Shown here in pieces: positions 8,501-17,326 of a DNA stretch of 64,000 bases (positions are counted from its first letter, which is position 1; each line of letters starts with the position of its first letter). A program made the translations under genes and the position numbers. Under the pieces are notes generated by a model. The model was not told where the DNA came from, did no database searches, and saw only the letters and a list, made by a program, of their open reading frames with translations. The stretch comes from Oscillospiraceae bacterium (GTDB taxonomy: Bacteria > Bacillota > Clostridia > Oscillospirales > Oscillospiraceae), in NCBI GenBank assembly GCA_020025425.1, contig JAHHSD010000005.1, forward strand, positions 1 through 64,000, given 5' to 3'.

Positions 8501-9490
8501 TTATGGGAGCAGCAGCGCTACGCCCAGCACGGATTTTCCGTACTCCTTGATGTCTCTCCAAGGCACCCGCTCCGTTCCGTCAGGCCAATCCTCCTGCCAC
8601 TGTGTCAGGAGCTCCCTGGCGTCCTGCGCGGTCAGAACAAAGTCATATCCGGGGCAGCTCCAGCGCACCTCGCCCAAATTGTCCACCAGCGCCAGCAGCA
8701 GCAAGGCCCCCTGCTCCATCTTGTCCATCTCATACCGGGGCATTCCCTGGGAAAAGCGGATAGTCACTCCGTAGGGCTCCTGCTTGGTCTGGAGCTCCAT
8801 GGTGTAGGGCACCTGGGGCATAAGGTCCTTTCCCTGCTCCAGTCGGCTGAGCAGCTGCCCCACCGCCGGGGCGTTCCCCACATAGGGAGTCCGGGCGTCG
8901 AAAATCCGGGCGGCCTCACGGCTGATGCGTACACCGTCCTTCCAGATCAGGCGGCCAAAGGCCCAGACCTCCCGGGTCTCACTCAAAGGCACATCCACCC
9001 AGCCGTCCCCCGATTTGCTCCAGGGCGAGGCCAGCACCGACCGGCCGCTGAGGGTCACGATTCCGTCCTCCGACTGGGTATGGAGAAAGGCGAAGCACTT
9101 GCCAGAGTCGGTCATCCCGTACTGGATGCGGAGCACATCCTGCTCCGGTCTGACCTCTGCGCCCACATAGACGGAATTCTCGTTCACCGGGCTTCCGATG
9201 ACAAAGAGGAAGATCAGCGCCCCCAGCACCACCGCCCCCAGGGCCGCCAAAGCTGCCAGAGCCGCCTTCTTCCACGCCTTGCGGCGGACCGTTTTCAGGT
9301 AGTCCACCTGTTTTTCCTCCCGGTGCTCCGTCTCCGGTGTGGGGGCGGTCATGGCCGCATACCGGGCCGCGCAGTCGGCGCAGTCCTCCAGGTGGGCGGC
9401 CACCGCCCGGCTGGTCTCCTCCTCGGTCAGGCCCTCGGCATAGGAGGGCAGCAGATCCCGCACCACGGGGCAGGATAATTTCTCACTCAT
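8501..9490 (-). CDS. zf-HC2 domain membrane protein, probable anti-sigma factor
   Basis: Likely membrane-bound partner that holds the upstream ECF sigma factor inactive. The chosen 329-residue product starts MSEKLSCPVV and has a zinc-binding anti-sigma motif, Cys7 with His33-x3-Cys37-x2-Cys40, then one membrane segment (about residues 77-98, Ala/Leu rich) and a large extracytoplasmic domain of about 225 residues with no recognised fold. The start at 9490 overlaps the sigma gene by 8 bases, as usual for these pairs; an upstream start at 9523 would lie wholly inside the sigma gene. What signal the outer domain senses cannot be read from the sequence. Confidence 0.8.
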   Translation of the reverse strand: MSEKLSCPVVRDLLPSYAEGLTEEETSRAVAAHLEDCADCAARYAAMTAPTPETEHREEKQVDYLKTVRRKAWKKAALAALAALGAVVLGALIFLFVIGSPVNENSVYVGAEVRPEQDVLRIQYGMTDSGKCFAFLHTQSEDGIVTLSGRSVLASPWSKSGDGWVDVPLSETREVWAFGRLIWKDGVRISREAARIFDARTPYVGNAPAVGQLLSRLEQGKDLMPQVPYTMELQTKQEPYGVTIRFSQGMPRYEMDKMEQGALLLLALVDNLGEVRWSCPGYDFVLTAQDARELLTQWQEDWPDGTERVPWRDIKEYGKSVLGVALLLP

Positions 9491-9965
9491 GTTCCAAACC
9501 TCCTCGCAACCGCTCTTTTCCACGGTAAAACGTCACTCTCGCCCATGATTCACTCCGGCCCAGCACAGCTCCGATCTCCCGAAAGCTTAGCCCGCCGAAG
9601 GCCCGGAGATACACCACCTCCCGGGTGGGATCGGGCAGATCATGGATTCTGCGCAGCAGCTCCATCTTCCCCTGATTGGACAGGGATTCCTCCTCCGCAG
9701 AGGGCAGAGGGATCTCAAAGACGCCCTCCTCCGCCGGGACCTCCCGCCGGTGTCTGCGCAGATGCTGATACCACAGATGCTTGGCGATCTGACACAGCCA
9801 GACGGACATCTTGCAGCTTCCGTCAAAGCGGCCGATGGACCGGACGGCTTGGTAAAAGGTCTCCTGGGTCAGCTCCTCGGCCAGATCGGCGTCCCGGGTC
9901 TGGGCAAATAAAAATTTATATACGGTCTGGGCGTGATCCTGATAGATCCGCTCCATGTCCTCCAT
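9483..9965 (-). CDS. RNA polymerase ECF-type sigma factor
   Basis: Alternative sigma factor of 160 residues. Region 2 (about 10-80) contains LAEELTQETFYQAV and the Trp-rich segment IAKHLWYQHLRRH; region 4 (about 100-155) contains REVVYLRAFGGLSFREIGAVLG, a helix-turn-helix. The start at 9965 has AAGGAGGTGAGGG eight bases upstream; an in-frame ATG at 9998 is less likely. It is followed, with overlap, by its presumed zf-HC2 anti-sigma. The promoter region at 9997-10025 may be autoregulated. Confidence 0.88.
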   Translation of the reverse strand: MEDMERIYQDHAQTVYKFLFAQTRDADLAEELTQETFYQAVRSIGRFDGSCKMSVWLCQIAKHLWYQHLRRHRREVPAEEGVFEIPLPSAEEESLSNQGKMELLRRIHDLPDPTREVVYLRAFGGLSFREIGAVLGRSESWARVTFYRGKERLRGGLEHE

Positions 9966-9996
9966 ATCCCTCACCTCCTTCTGCCTCTTATATCCC

Positions 9997-10025
9997 ATTA
10001 TAAGGCTGTTCGTTACACTTTTAAA
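9997..10025 (-). promoter_or_regulatory. Promoter of the ECF sigma operon
   Basis: On the minus strand TATAAT (9997-10002) stands 17 bases from TTTAAA (10020-10025). Between them lies GTGTAACG (10011-10018), which looks like the AAC-type -35 element of ECF promoters. The operon may therefore carry overlapping sigma-A and self-activated promoters; only the first is moderately supported. Confidence 0.45.
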
Positions 10026-10045
10026 CTAAATTTTTCAGCAGAAAA

Positions 10046-10078
10046 AGGACCACCGCCCCCAAGGGGCGGTGGTCCCAC
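10046..10078 (-). terminator. Terminator of the BceAB-like operon
   Basis: A 13-base stem (GGACCACCGCCCC and complement, loop CAA) ends the operon nine bases after the lipoprotein stop, followed on the minus strand by TTTTTC. Confidence 0.88.
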
Positions 10079-10086
10079 ATTCAGAT

Positions 10087-10563
10087 TCAGCTCTCGTCCG
10101 GCCGGCAGCTCAACGTCACGGTCCCGGTGAAGTCCCGGTAGTCCACCATCACATAGTTGGCGCCGCCCATAAACTCAAAGGTCAGCTCCAGGGGCTGGTC
10201 GGACAGCAGGTACTCCTGGATGCCGTCCCCCACCCGCAGGCGGAGGGTGGCCGTCCCGCCGGTCACACCGGCGCTGGCCCGCACCCTGACGCCCCGCTCA
10301 TAGATGGATGCGCCCCCAAAGATCACGTCCCGGCCGTCGGCCGACCTGCACCGGGCCTCGTAGCTGCCCTGATACCGGTCCGCTCCCCAGCGGCGCTGGC
10401 CGATCAGCTGGTCCTCCGGGGTAAACTGGGAGCCGGCCAGCCACTCCGTCACTCTGTCCCAGCCGCTCAGGATGCGGTTCACATCCGTATCGGCGCCAGC
10501 ACAGCCGGTGCAGCTGACTGCCAGAATGCAGGCTAAAAGCAGACCGATCCAGCGACCTTTCAT
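10087..10563 (-). CDS. Small putative lipoprotein at the end of a BceAB-like operon
   Basis: Unrecognised 158-residue protein. It begins MKGRW followed by a hydrophobic stretch and cysteines at 18 and 21 (AVSCTGC), a signal-peptide II-like N-terminus though not a perfect lipobox. The rest is a soluble domain rich in Arg, Gly and Val with beta-strand character (for example TATLRLRVGDG). The ATG at 10563 overlaps the permease stop as ATGA, so it is translated with the BceB-like permease. A longer frame from 10743 only shadows the permease. BceAB modules normally lack such a gene, so it may be a surface accessory or ligand-binding factor; that is inference. Confidence 0.65.
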   Translation of the reverse strand: MKGRWIGLLLACILAVSCTGCAGADTDVNRILSGWDRVTEWLAGSQFTPEDQLIGQRRWGADRYQGSYEARCRSADGRDVIFGGASIYERGVRVRASAGVTGGTATLRLRVGDGIQEYLLSDQPLELTFEFMGGANYVMVDYRDFTGTVTLSCRPDES

Positions 10564-12605
10564 CGGAGATCCCCCCTGTCTCCGCTGACGATGTGGTAAT
10601 AGGCATTGGAGGTGATGCGGTAGACAATGACGTAGAACAGGGCAAACACCCCGAAGCTCAGCGCCGTTGTTTTGATGAACAGGTCCGCATTGACCAGATT
10701 GAAGCATTTCAGCATGGCCTGCACCATGGGGAAGGCAAAGCACAGGTGGACCCCTGCCATCAGGAGGGGCAGGAAGAACACAGTGAGCAGCTGGGAGTTG
10801 ACGCTTTTTCGGATCTCCTCCCGGTTCATGCCCACCTTCTGCATGATGTCGAACCGACCCCGATCCTCGTAGCCCTCAGAGATCTGCTTGTAGTAGAGGA
10901 TCAGAACAGCCGCAAAGAGGAACACGATGGACAGCAGGATACCCAGGTAGAACAGCCCGCCGTAGAGGGTGTAGAAGTCCTGGCGCTCCATCTCCCGGCT
11001 CTCCAGGATCAGGGAGGACAGGCCCCGCTCCTCCTTCCACGAACCTCTCAGCTCCTTCCGCAGGGTCTCACAGAGGCTGATCTGCTCCGCCGGGCTCAGC
11101 CCGGTGTCAAAGCCAAACTCCCAGTCATACCAGATCTCCTCCACCCCGATCTGCTCCAGCAGCTCGGACGCTTCACTCAGATCGGGCACCACAAGGGTCA
11201 CAGTGGGGATGATGTTCATGGCGGCCTGTCGGTTGGGGATGCCCTCGGAGACCTCTCTGACCCGGAAGGACAGCTTCCCTTCCTCCGTAATCAAGGTAAG
11301 ATCATCATAGGGGTAGCTCTCCCGATTGCTGTGTATCAGGGCCTCCCCATCCTCCAAGCTCTCGTTCGTTCCACTGATCGCATTATAGTCGGACAGGGCC
11401 ATCAGCTGGACTCGATTCACTTGGGCAGCTGCGTCCGGACTAAAGGAATGCCCCTCACTTCCGGCCAGCTCTGCCTTGTTCTCAACGAAATAAGCCACAT
11501 TGGATACTATGGGGTATTCTCTCAGATTAAAGGGCTCCACACCGTTGCCCTTGGCCACATCCAGCAGATCCTGATGTAAGGACGCCAGACGCGCTTTATC
11601 CAGGTCCTTGCGCTGATAGAAGGAGATTTCTATGTTCATCTCCCTGGGATACCGCTCCTGAATGGCCCCCTCGCTGCCAAAATACAGGCAGGCGGTGGAG
11701 GAGATCATCACCAGCACCATAGTGGCCAGGATGCACACCGAGGCCAGACCTGCGCCGTTTCGCTTCATGCGGTAGGTCATGGAGGACAGGGAGACAAAAT
11801 GGCTGGCCTTGTAGTAATAGCCCTTATTTTTCTGCAAAATGCGGCACAGCAGCACTGAGCCGAAAATCATCAGCAGATAAGTGGCCGCAATGACCAGGAT
11901 GACCGCAATAAAGAACCACATCAGGGCACTCACCGGGTCGGCCACCACCACAGCGATGTAATAGGCCGCCCCCAGGATGACAGCACCCAGCACGCCCAGC
12001 AGCCAGTTCGCCTTGGGCGGCTTTTCCCCCTCTGTCTCGCTGCGCAGCAGAGCCAGAGTACCGGTGAAGCGGATCTGGCGCAGGGCGTTGAGGAAAATCA
12101 GCAGGAAGATCACCCCGAACACCTTCAGAGTCAGGAGCGCGGCCTTGGGAGACAGGGTCAGGTCGTAGTTTACTTCCATCTGCATAATATTCAGCAGACC
12201 CAGCTCGGCCAGCTTGGAAAAGGCGATCCCGGCCGCCAGGCCGCCCGCCAGGGCGATCAGCGCGGTGAACAGGTTCTCCCAAAAAATGACCCGCCCCAGG
12301 TTTCGCTTATCCATGCCCAGGATATTATAGAGGCCGAACTCCTTTTTCCGCCGGCGCATCAGGAAGGAGTTGGTGTAGAACAGAAAGATGGCGGCAAAAA
12401 CCGCGATCACACCACAGCCCAGGTTCAGGATGATGCCCAGCGCACTCTGATAAGGCAGAAGGCTGCTGGAGTCGCTGGATACCAGATAGGCCAGGATATA
12501 GAACATCATCACCATGCCCCCGCAGGTCAGCAGATAGGGCAGGTACAGCCGGCGGTTTTTCCGCATCCCGTCCAGGGCCAGCTTTGGATACAGTCCGTGC
12601 TTCAT
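10560..12605 (-). CDS. BceB-like ABC transporter permease (FtsX family)
   Basis: Membrane subunit of a peptide-antibiotic detoxification or sensing ABC module. The 681 residues show the BceB plan: an N-terminal membrane helix, FtsX-type helix groups, a large extracellular domain of about 200 residues (roughly 310-530) and terminal helices ending near KTTALSFGVFALFYVIVY. It begins MKHGLYPKLALDGM, typical of the family, and its ATG overlaps the stop of the ATPase gene by 4 bases. With the HK/RR pair just upstream it probably forms a flux-sensing complex in which the permease itself detects bacitracin- or lantibiotic-like compounds. Confidence 0.85.
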   Translation of the reverse strand: MKHGLYPKLALDGMRKNRRLYLPYLLTCGGMVMMFYILAYLVSSDSSSLLPYQSALGIILNLGCGVIAVFAAIFLFYTNSFLMRRRKKEFGLYNILGMDKRNLGRVIFWENLFTALIALAGGLAAGIAFSKLAELGLLNIMQMEVNYDLTLSPKAALLTLKVFGVIFLLIFLNALRQIRFTGTLALLRSETEGEKPPKANWLLGVLGAVILGAAYYIAVVVADPVSALMWFFIAVILVIAATYLLMIFGSVLLCRILQKNKGYYYKASHFVSLSSMTYRMKRNGAGLASVCILATMVLVMISSTACLYFGSEGAIQERYPREMNIEISFYQRKDLDKARLASLHQDLLDVAKGNGVEPFNLREYPIVSNVAYFVENKAELAGSEGHSFSPDAAAQVNRVQLMALSDYNAISGTNESLEDGEALIHSNRESYPYDDLTLITEEGKLSFRVREVSEGIPNRQAAMNIIPTVTLVVPDLSEASELLEQIGVEEIWYDWEFGFDTGLSPAEQISLCETLRKELRGSWKEERGLSSLILESREMERQDFYTLYGGLFYLGILLSIVFLFAAVLILYYKQISEGYEDRGRFDIMQKVGMNREEIRKSVNSQLLTVFFLPLLMAGVHLCFAFPMVQAMLKCFNLVNADLFIKTTALSFGVFALFYVIVYRITSNAYYHIVSGDRGDLR

Positions 12606-13366
12606 CGCTTGTCACCGCCTGTCGCCAGCAGGGTAAGGGTGTCAGAGATGCGTTGGTACAGCTGCTCATCGCTGTTCTCCCCCCGGTAGAGCTGGTGGAA
12701 CAGCTCCCCGTCCCGGATGAAGAGGACCCGGTCAGCCGAGGCCGCCGCCTTGACGGAGTGGGTCACCATCAGGATGGTCTGGCCACGGTGGTTCTCATCC
12801 CGGAACAGGGTGAGCAGCTCGTCGGTGGCCCGGGAATCCAGGGCCCCGGTGGGCTCGTCCGCCAGCAGGAGCTTGGGATTGGTGATCAGGGCCCGGGCCA
12901 CGGCGGCCCGCTGCTTCTGTCCGCCGGACACCTCGTAGGGGTACTTTTTCAGCAGCTCCCCGATGCCCAGCCGCTGGGCCAGGGGCATGAGACGCTCCTG
13001 CATCTCCCCGTGCCGCTTTCCCGCCAGCACCAGGGGCAGATAGATGTTGTCCTCGATGGTAAAGGTGTCCAGCAGATTGAACTCCTGGAACACAAAGCCC
13101 AGATTGTCCCGGCGGAAGGCGCTGATCTCCGACTCCTTGATTTTGCCCAGGTCCTGCCCCTCCAGAAGAACAGAGCCTCCGGTGGGCCGGTCCAGGGCGG
13201 CCAGAATGTTGAGCAGCGTGGTCTTTCCCGAGCCGGACTCGCCCATAATGGCCACATACTCCCCCCGCTCTACGGTGAAATCGATCTGTCGGAGGGCCTG
13301 CACATTGGCACCCCCCAGCCGGGCGGCATAGGTCTTTTTCAGGCCCCGCACTTCTAATATCTGCAT
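12602..13366 (-). CDS. BceA-like ABC transporter ATP-binding protein
   Basis: ATPase of the BceAB-type module, 254 residues. Walker A is GESGSGKTT, the Q-loop is followed by LGFVFQEFNLLDTF, the signature is VSGGQKQRAAVARAL and Walker B is LLADEPTGALDS, all matching the LolD/MacB/BceA branch that pairs with FtsX-like permeases. It is the first gene of a three-gene operon with 4-base overlaps. The gene is separated from the upstream histidine kinase by a hairpin and a probable own promoter (-10 TACAAT at 13398-13403 on the minus strand). Confidence 0.9.
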   Translation of the reverse strand: MQILEVRGLKKTYAARLGGANVQALRQIDFTVERGEYVAIMGESGSGKTTLLNILAALDRPTGGSVLLEGQDLGKIKESEISAFRRDNLGFVFQEFNLLDTFTIEDNIYLPLVLAGKRHGEMQERLMPLAQRLGIGELLKKYPYEVSGGQKQRAAVARALITNPKLLLADEPTGALDSRATDELLTLFRDENHRGQTILMVTHSVKAAASADRVLFIRDGELFHQLYRGENSDEQLYQRISDTLTLLATGGDKR

Positions 13367-13397
13367 AAATCATACCTCCATCTCGTTTGTTGCCCCT

Positions 13398-13453
13398 ATT
13401 GTATCAAAAGCGGGAAATGAAACGCCATCGACCGGCCTTACATTTCCCGCTCT
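13398..13453 (-). terminator. Hairpin ending bceS-like transcription, abutting the bceA-like promoter
   Basis: Perfect 11-base arms AGCGGGAAATG (13409-13419) and CATTTCCCGCT (13441-13451) with a 21-base loop are followed on the minus strand by TTTTGATACAAT. The TTTT works as a short terminator tail, while GATACAAT supplies a -10 box without a good -35. The repeat could also be the response-regulator binding site for the ABC operon. Confidence 0.55.
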
Positions 13454-13479
13454 CATCTTACAATCTTGTCACATGGGGC

Positions 13480-14469
13480 TCACTCCTGCTTCAGCTGGTA
13501 CTGGCCCAGGTCCAGACGGATGACAGTCCCCTCCCCCACCACCGACGCGGCGGACAGACCGATCCCCAGCTTGCTGCAGATCTCCCGGCAGAGGTACAGC
13601 CCCAGCCCGCTGGCCCGCTGGTCCAGCCGGCCGTTTTTCCCTGTATAGCCGCGCTGGAAGATCAGAGGCAGGTCCTCCGGGGCGATGCCGATGCCGGTGT
13701 CCCGGATGCAGAGGGTTTTGGGCTCCTCCAGGTCAATGGTGATCCCGCCCTCCCGGGTGTACTTCAGGGCGTTGGTGAGAATCTGCTCCAGGACAAAGGA
13801 CAGCCACTTCTCATCCGTCACCACCTCCAGGTCGATGGGCTCGTAGGTCAGAGACAGCCGCCGGGAGATAAACTCCGGGGCCAGCTTCTTCACCGTCTCC
13901 CGCAGGATCCGGTCCAGCCCCTGGGTCCGGAACACATAGTCCCCGCTGGGGCTCTCCAGCCGCAGATAGGCCAGCACCATATCCACATACTGCTCAATAT
14001 GGAACAGGTCCAGCCTCAGCTTGCGGCCCTGGCTGGTATCCTCCCCCTGGAGACTGAGAGCCATAGAGGAGATGGGGGTCTTGATCTGATGGACCCAGGC
14101 GGTGTAATAGTCCTCCATATCCCGGATACGGGCAGCGTAGTCCTCCTTCAGGTCCTGGCTCTCCCGGCGCAGCGCCAGGACCAGGCGCTGATAGTCCTCC
14201 TCCACGCCCCCAAGGGGCACAGGCAGCTCAACGAGCTCCGGGGACCCCCGCTGCACCAGGCAGCGCAGCTCCCGGCGGCGCCTTCTCCATTTCAAAAAAT
14301 CCGCCAGAGCGAACAACCCCCCAAGGGCGGCACACAGGAGGGCCGGGTATACGACAATCCCCGGCGGCAGACGGTACATGGCGAACACCGCCAGAAATAT
14401 GACGCAGCACAGTGCGGAGCAGAGCAGGGTCCGCCGCCGCTCTCTCAAATACAACCAAAGCTCTCTCAT
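13480..14469 (-). CDS. BceS-like intramembrane-sensing histidine kinase
   Basis: Sensor kinase of 329 residues. Two N-terminal membrane helices (about 14-31 and 37-58) are separated by only a few residues, so there is no extracellular sensor domain. This is the intramembrane-sensing design that relies on a BceAB transporter as detector. Phospho-accepting His127 lies in WVHQIKTPISSM, and the HATPase domain carries NALKYT, DTGIGI and GLGLYL. The start at 14469 is one base after the response-regulator stop; a longer start at 14517 lacks support. It forms a pair with the downstream-encoded BceAB-like transporter. Confidence 0.88.
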   Translation of the reverse strand: MRELWLYLRERRRTLLCSALCCVIFLAVFAMYRLPPGIVVYPALLCAALGGLFALADFLKWRRRRRELRCLVQRGSPELVELPVPLGGVEEDYQRLVLALRRESQDLKEDYAARIRDMEDYYTAWVHQIKTPISSMALSLQGEDTSQGRKLRLDLFHIEQYVDMVLAYLRLESPSGDYVFRTQGLDRILRETVKKLAPEFISRRLSLTYEPIDLEVVTDEKWLSFVLEQILTNALKYTREGGITIDLEEPKTLCIRDTGIGIAPEDLPLIFQRGYTGKNGRLDQRASGLGLYLCREICSKLGIGLSAASVVGEGTVIRLDLGQYQLKQE

Positions 14470-14470
14470 C

Positions 14471-15145
14471 TCAGCCCACCCGATAGCCCTCGCCCACCTT
14501 GGTGGTGATGAAGCCATCCAGGCCCAGGCCGTCCAGCTTCCGGCGCAGCCGGTTCACATTCACTGTCAGGGTGTTCTCATCCACGAACTGCTCCGTGGCC
14601 CAGAGCCGCTCCATCAGCTTTTCCCGGGAAACCACCCGCCCCCGGTTCTCCATCAGGCACAGCAGGATGCGGTACTCATTTTTGGTCAGGTCCAGCGCCC
14701 TGTCCCCATACCGGAGGACCTGTGCCTCAGTGTCCAGGGCCGCCCCCATGTACTCCAGCTGAGGGGACAGACCGCCGAAATCATAGCTGCGGCGCAGCAG
14801 GGCCTGCACCTTGGCCACCAGCACGTCCAGGTCGAAGGGCTTTGCGATAAAATCGTCCGCCCCGGTATTCATCGCCATGACAATGTTCATGTTGTCCGCC
14901 GCCGAGGAGAGGAACACGATGGGCACCTGGGACTGCCTGCGGATCTCGGCGCACCAGTGGTAGCCGTTATAAAAGGGCAGGGAGATGTCCAGCAGAACCA
15001 GCTGGGGTCCAAACTGGTCAAATTCCTCCATGATCCGCCGAAAATCCCGGGCCGTATGGACCTGGAAGTCCCAGCTCTCCAGCCGCTCCCGGATGGCCTG
15101 GGCAATGCCCGGGTCATCCTCCACCAGCATCAGCTTATACATCAC
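14471..15145 (-). CDS. BceR-like response regulator (OmpR class)
   Basis: DNA-binding regulator of the transporter operon, 224 residues. The receiver domain has Asp10/Asp11 and phospho-acceptor Asp53 (LVLLDISLPF), with FIAKPFDLDVL; the winged-helix domain includes LTKNEYRILLCLMENRGRVV and ends TTKVGEGYRVG. By analogy with BceR it should activate the BceAB-like genes 1.1 kb downstream. The gene is 30 bases behind the MATE gene on the same strand, so part of its expression may come from read-through. Confidence 0.9.
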   Translation of the reverse strand: MMYKLMLVEDDPGIAQAIRERLESWDFQVHTARDFRRIMEEFDQFGPQLVLLDISLPFYNGYHWCAEIRRQSQVPIVFLSSAADNMNIVMAMNTGADDFIAKPFDLDVLVAKVQALLRRSYDFGGLSPQLEYMGAALDTEAQVLRYGDRALDLTKNEYRILLCLMENRGRVVSREKLMERLWATEQFVDENTLTVNVNRLRRKLDGLGLDGFITTKVGEGYRVG

Positions 15146-15175
15146 AGTTCCTCCTTTATTCTCGGGGCAAGCCCC

Positions 15176-16531
15176 TTACAGCCGGACACTCTCCCCCCGC
15201 ATATAGCGGCTGCGGCGGTAATAGATGGTCAGGGCCGCAGCGGTCACCAGCCAGGATATGGGGAAGCACATGCTGAACCCGGCAATGGTGTGCCACTGTC
15301 TGAACACGGTGCCCATCCACACCAGGCGCAGCGCGCAGATACCCACGGCGGTAATGATCATGGGGATCAGCACGTCGCCGATACCCCGCAGCAAGCCGGA
15401 AATCACCTCAATGAAGGTCCACACCACATAGAAGGGCACAAAGAACATCAAAATCTCCCGGGTGCACTCCACCACCGCCATGTCGTCGATGAGGTAGGGC
15501 AGTCCGTACTCACTCAGCAGCAGGACCACGCCCTCGATGGCCACGGTGAAGGTCATGGAGATGACCATGCTCACCCGGAAGGTCTGCTTCACCCGGTCCA
15601 GACGTCCCGCTCCGTAGTTCTGGCCCACAAAGCTCATAACCGCCAGGCCGAAGGCGCTGCTCAGGGCATTGTAAATGCCGTCCACCTTCCCTGACATGGT
15701 CCAGGAGGCCACCACCGTGGTGCTCAGCGTGTTGATGCCGATTTGAATGATCAGGTTGGCCACATTGTACATGCTGGCCTGGACGCCGGCGGGCATGCCG
15801 ATTTTCAGCATGCGCTTCATCACGTCCTTGTGCATCCGCAGCTTGCGCAGCTCCACCTGGTACTCCTCCCGGGTGGTACACATCCGCCACAGGATCAGCC
15901 CCGAGCTGATGGCCTGGGAGATCACCGTGGCCCAGGCCACGCCCGCGATCCCCATATGCAGACCGATGACAAAGACAAGGTCCAGGACGATATTGCAGAC
16001 ACAGCAGGCCACCAGATAGTAGAGAGGGCGCTTGGAGTCCCCCATGGCCCGCAGGATGCTGGAGCCCATATTAAAGAACAGCATAAACACCGTACCGCCG
16101 AAATAGATCCGCAGATAGAGCACCGAGTCGGCCATCGTGTCCGCCGGGGTCTGCATCCAGTTCAGCACAACCGTCGTCAGTGGGATCCCAATGACCGTCA
16201 GCCCCAGGCCGGCCAGGATGCTGAAGGCCAGCGAGGAGTGAATGGCCTGGGAGGTGCGCTCCTTCTGCCGCGCGCCCACCAGCTGGGAGATCACTGCGCT
16301 GGCTCCTCCGGTCAGGGCCACAAAAAAGCCCACCGTCAGGGCAATGATCTGGGCCGCACTGCCGCCAACGGCGGCCAGGGCCTCCGTCCCTACGAATTTA
16401 CCTACCACCACGGCGTCCACCGTATTATAAAACTGCTGGAACACGGTGCCAACTGCAATGGGCAGGAAAAAAATTAAAAGTTTTTTCCAGATGACCCCCT
16501 GGGTCAGGTCATAACGCTCTTTCTCTTCCAT
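15176..16531 (-). CDS. MATE-family efflux transporter
   Basis: Cation-coupled multidrug exporter of 451 residues from the chosen start MEEKERYDLTQGV. Twelve hydrophobic segments are visible in two MatE halves, with family patterns such as FQQFYNTVDAVVVGKFVG near the N-terminus and GQNYGAGRLDR in the second half. An in-frame start 26 codons upstream (16609) would add a non-homologous hydrophilic leader and is rejected. Divergently transcribed from the macrodomain gene across a 169-base region. Substrate cannot be predicted. Confidence 0.88.
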   Translation of the reverse strand: MEEKERYDLTQGVIWKKLLIFFLPIAVGTVFQQFYNTVDAVVVGKFVGTEALAAVGGSAAQIIALTVGFFVALTGGASAVISQLVGARQKERTSQAIHSSLAFSILAGLGLTVIGIPLTTVVLNWMQTPADTMADSVLYLRIYFGGTVFMLFFNMGSSILRAMGDSKRPLYYLVACCVCNIVLDLVFVIGLHMGIAGVAWATVISQAISSGLILWRMCTTREEYQVELRKLRMHKDVMKRMLKIGMPAGVQASMYNVANLIIQIGINTLSTTVVASWTMSGKVDGIYNALSSAFGLAVMSFVGQNYGAGRLDRVKQTFRVSMVISMTFTVAIEGVVLLLSEYGLPYLIDDMAVVECTREILMFFVPFYVVWTFIEVISGLLRGIGDVLIPMIITAVGICALRLVWMGTVFRQWHTIAGFSMCFPISWLVTAAALTIYYRRSRYMRGESVRL

Positions 16532-16700
16532 CTCTCTCCGGTCCGTACATGCGGACTCTCTCCTTGTATTGTATCCTTCCACACTAACGCTAATTTTTAC
16601 AAAAAGCAAGTATTTTTTCCACTGGCAGATTTTTTTGTACCCTTGTGATAAAATAAGGGAAACCGCATCTTGCGAAACAGACAGATTGGAGGAATTTTAT

Positions 16701-17234
16701 ATGCCCCTTTACTTTACACAGCGCGACATCACCTCCATGGGGGTCGATGCCATTGTAAACGCTGCCAACTGCTCTCTGCTGGGCGGCGGCGGAGTGGACG
16801 GCTGCATCCACCGGGCCGCCGGGCCCCAGCTGCTGGACGAATGCCGCACCCTGGGCGGCTGCGAGACGGGAAACGCCAAGCTGACCCGGGCCTACCGTCT
16901 CCCCTGCCGGTACGTCATCCACGCCGTGGGCCCCCGCTGGCGGGGCGGGAACCACGGGGAGCGGGACCAGCTCGCCTCCTGCTACCGGACCTCCCTCCGG
17001 CTGGCCCTGGCCCAGGGCTGCCGCAGCGTGGCCTTTCCCCTGATCTCCGCCGGGATCTACGGCTATCCCAAGGCCCAGGCCCTGGATGTGGCCGTGGAGA
17101 CCATCCAGTCCTTCCTGTCGGCGCATGACGTGGACGTCTATCTGGTGTTCTTCCGTCTGGACGAGTTCCGGGGGGATCCCGCCCTCTATGACCGACTGGT
17201 CCAGCTGGTCCAGGAGCATGGCGGTCCCCTGTGA
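16701..17234 (+). CDS. Macrodomain protein, probable O-acetyl-ADP-ribose deacetylase / ADP-ribosylglycohydrolase
   Basis: Compact 177-residue macrodomain enzyme of the MacroD/YmdB type, which hydrolyses O-acetyl-ADP-ribose or removes mono-ADP-ribose. Key signatures are DAIVNAANCSLLGGGGVDG (ADP-ribose loop with catalytic Asn) followed by CIHRAAG, then YVIHAVGP and a SAGIYGYP loop. The start at 16701 has GGAGGAA eight bases upstream; the longer frame from 16569 extends into the promoter region and is discarded. Stand-alone gene with no associated transferase or sirtuin in view, so a housekeeping role is most likely. Confidence 0.88.
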   Translation: MPLYFTQRDITSMGVDAIVNAANCSLLGGGGVDGCIHRAAGPQLLDECRTLGGCETGNAKLTRAYRLPCRYVIHAVGPRWRGGNHGERDQLASCYRTSLRLALAQGCRSVAFPLISAGIYGYPKAQALDVAVETIQSFLSAHDVDVYLVFFRLDEFRGDPALYDRLVQLVQEHGGPL

Positions 17235-17265
17235 TTCCAGTGGAACACTGGTCACGTCCTGCACA

Positions 17266-17301
17266 TTGACAGTTGTCCCCCTCTTCCATTTGTAGTAAAA
17301 T
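17266..17301 (+). promoter_or_regulatory. Promoter of the TetR-family gene
   Basis: TTGACA at 17266-17271 is followed 17-21 bases later by TTGTAGTAAAAT, giving plausible -10 hexamers. It stands 30-60 bases before the TTG start of the regulator. Confidence 0.5.
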
Positions 17302-17326
17302 AGAACCAGAAAGTGGGGTGCGCACT

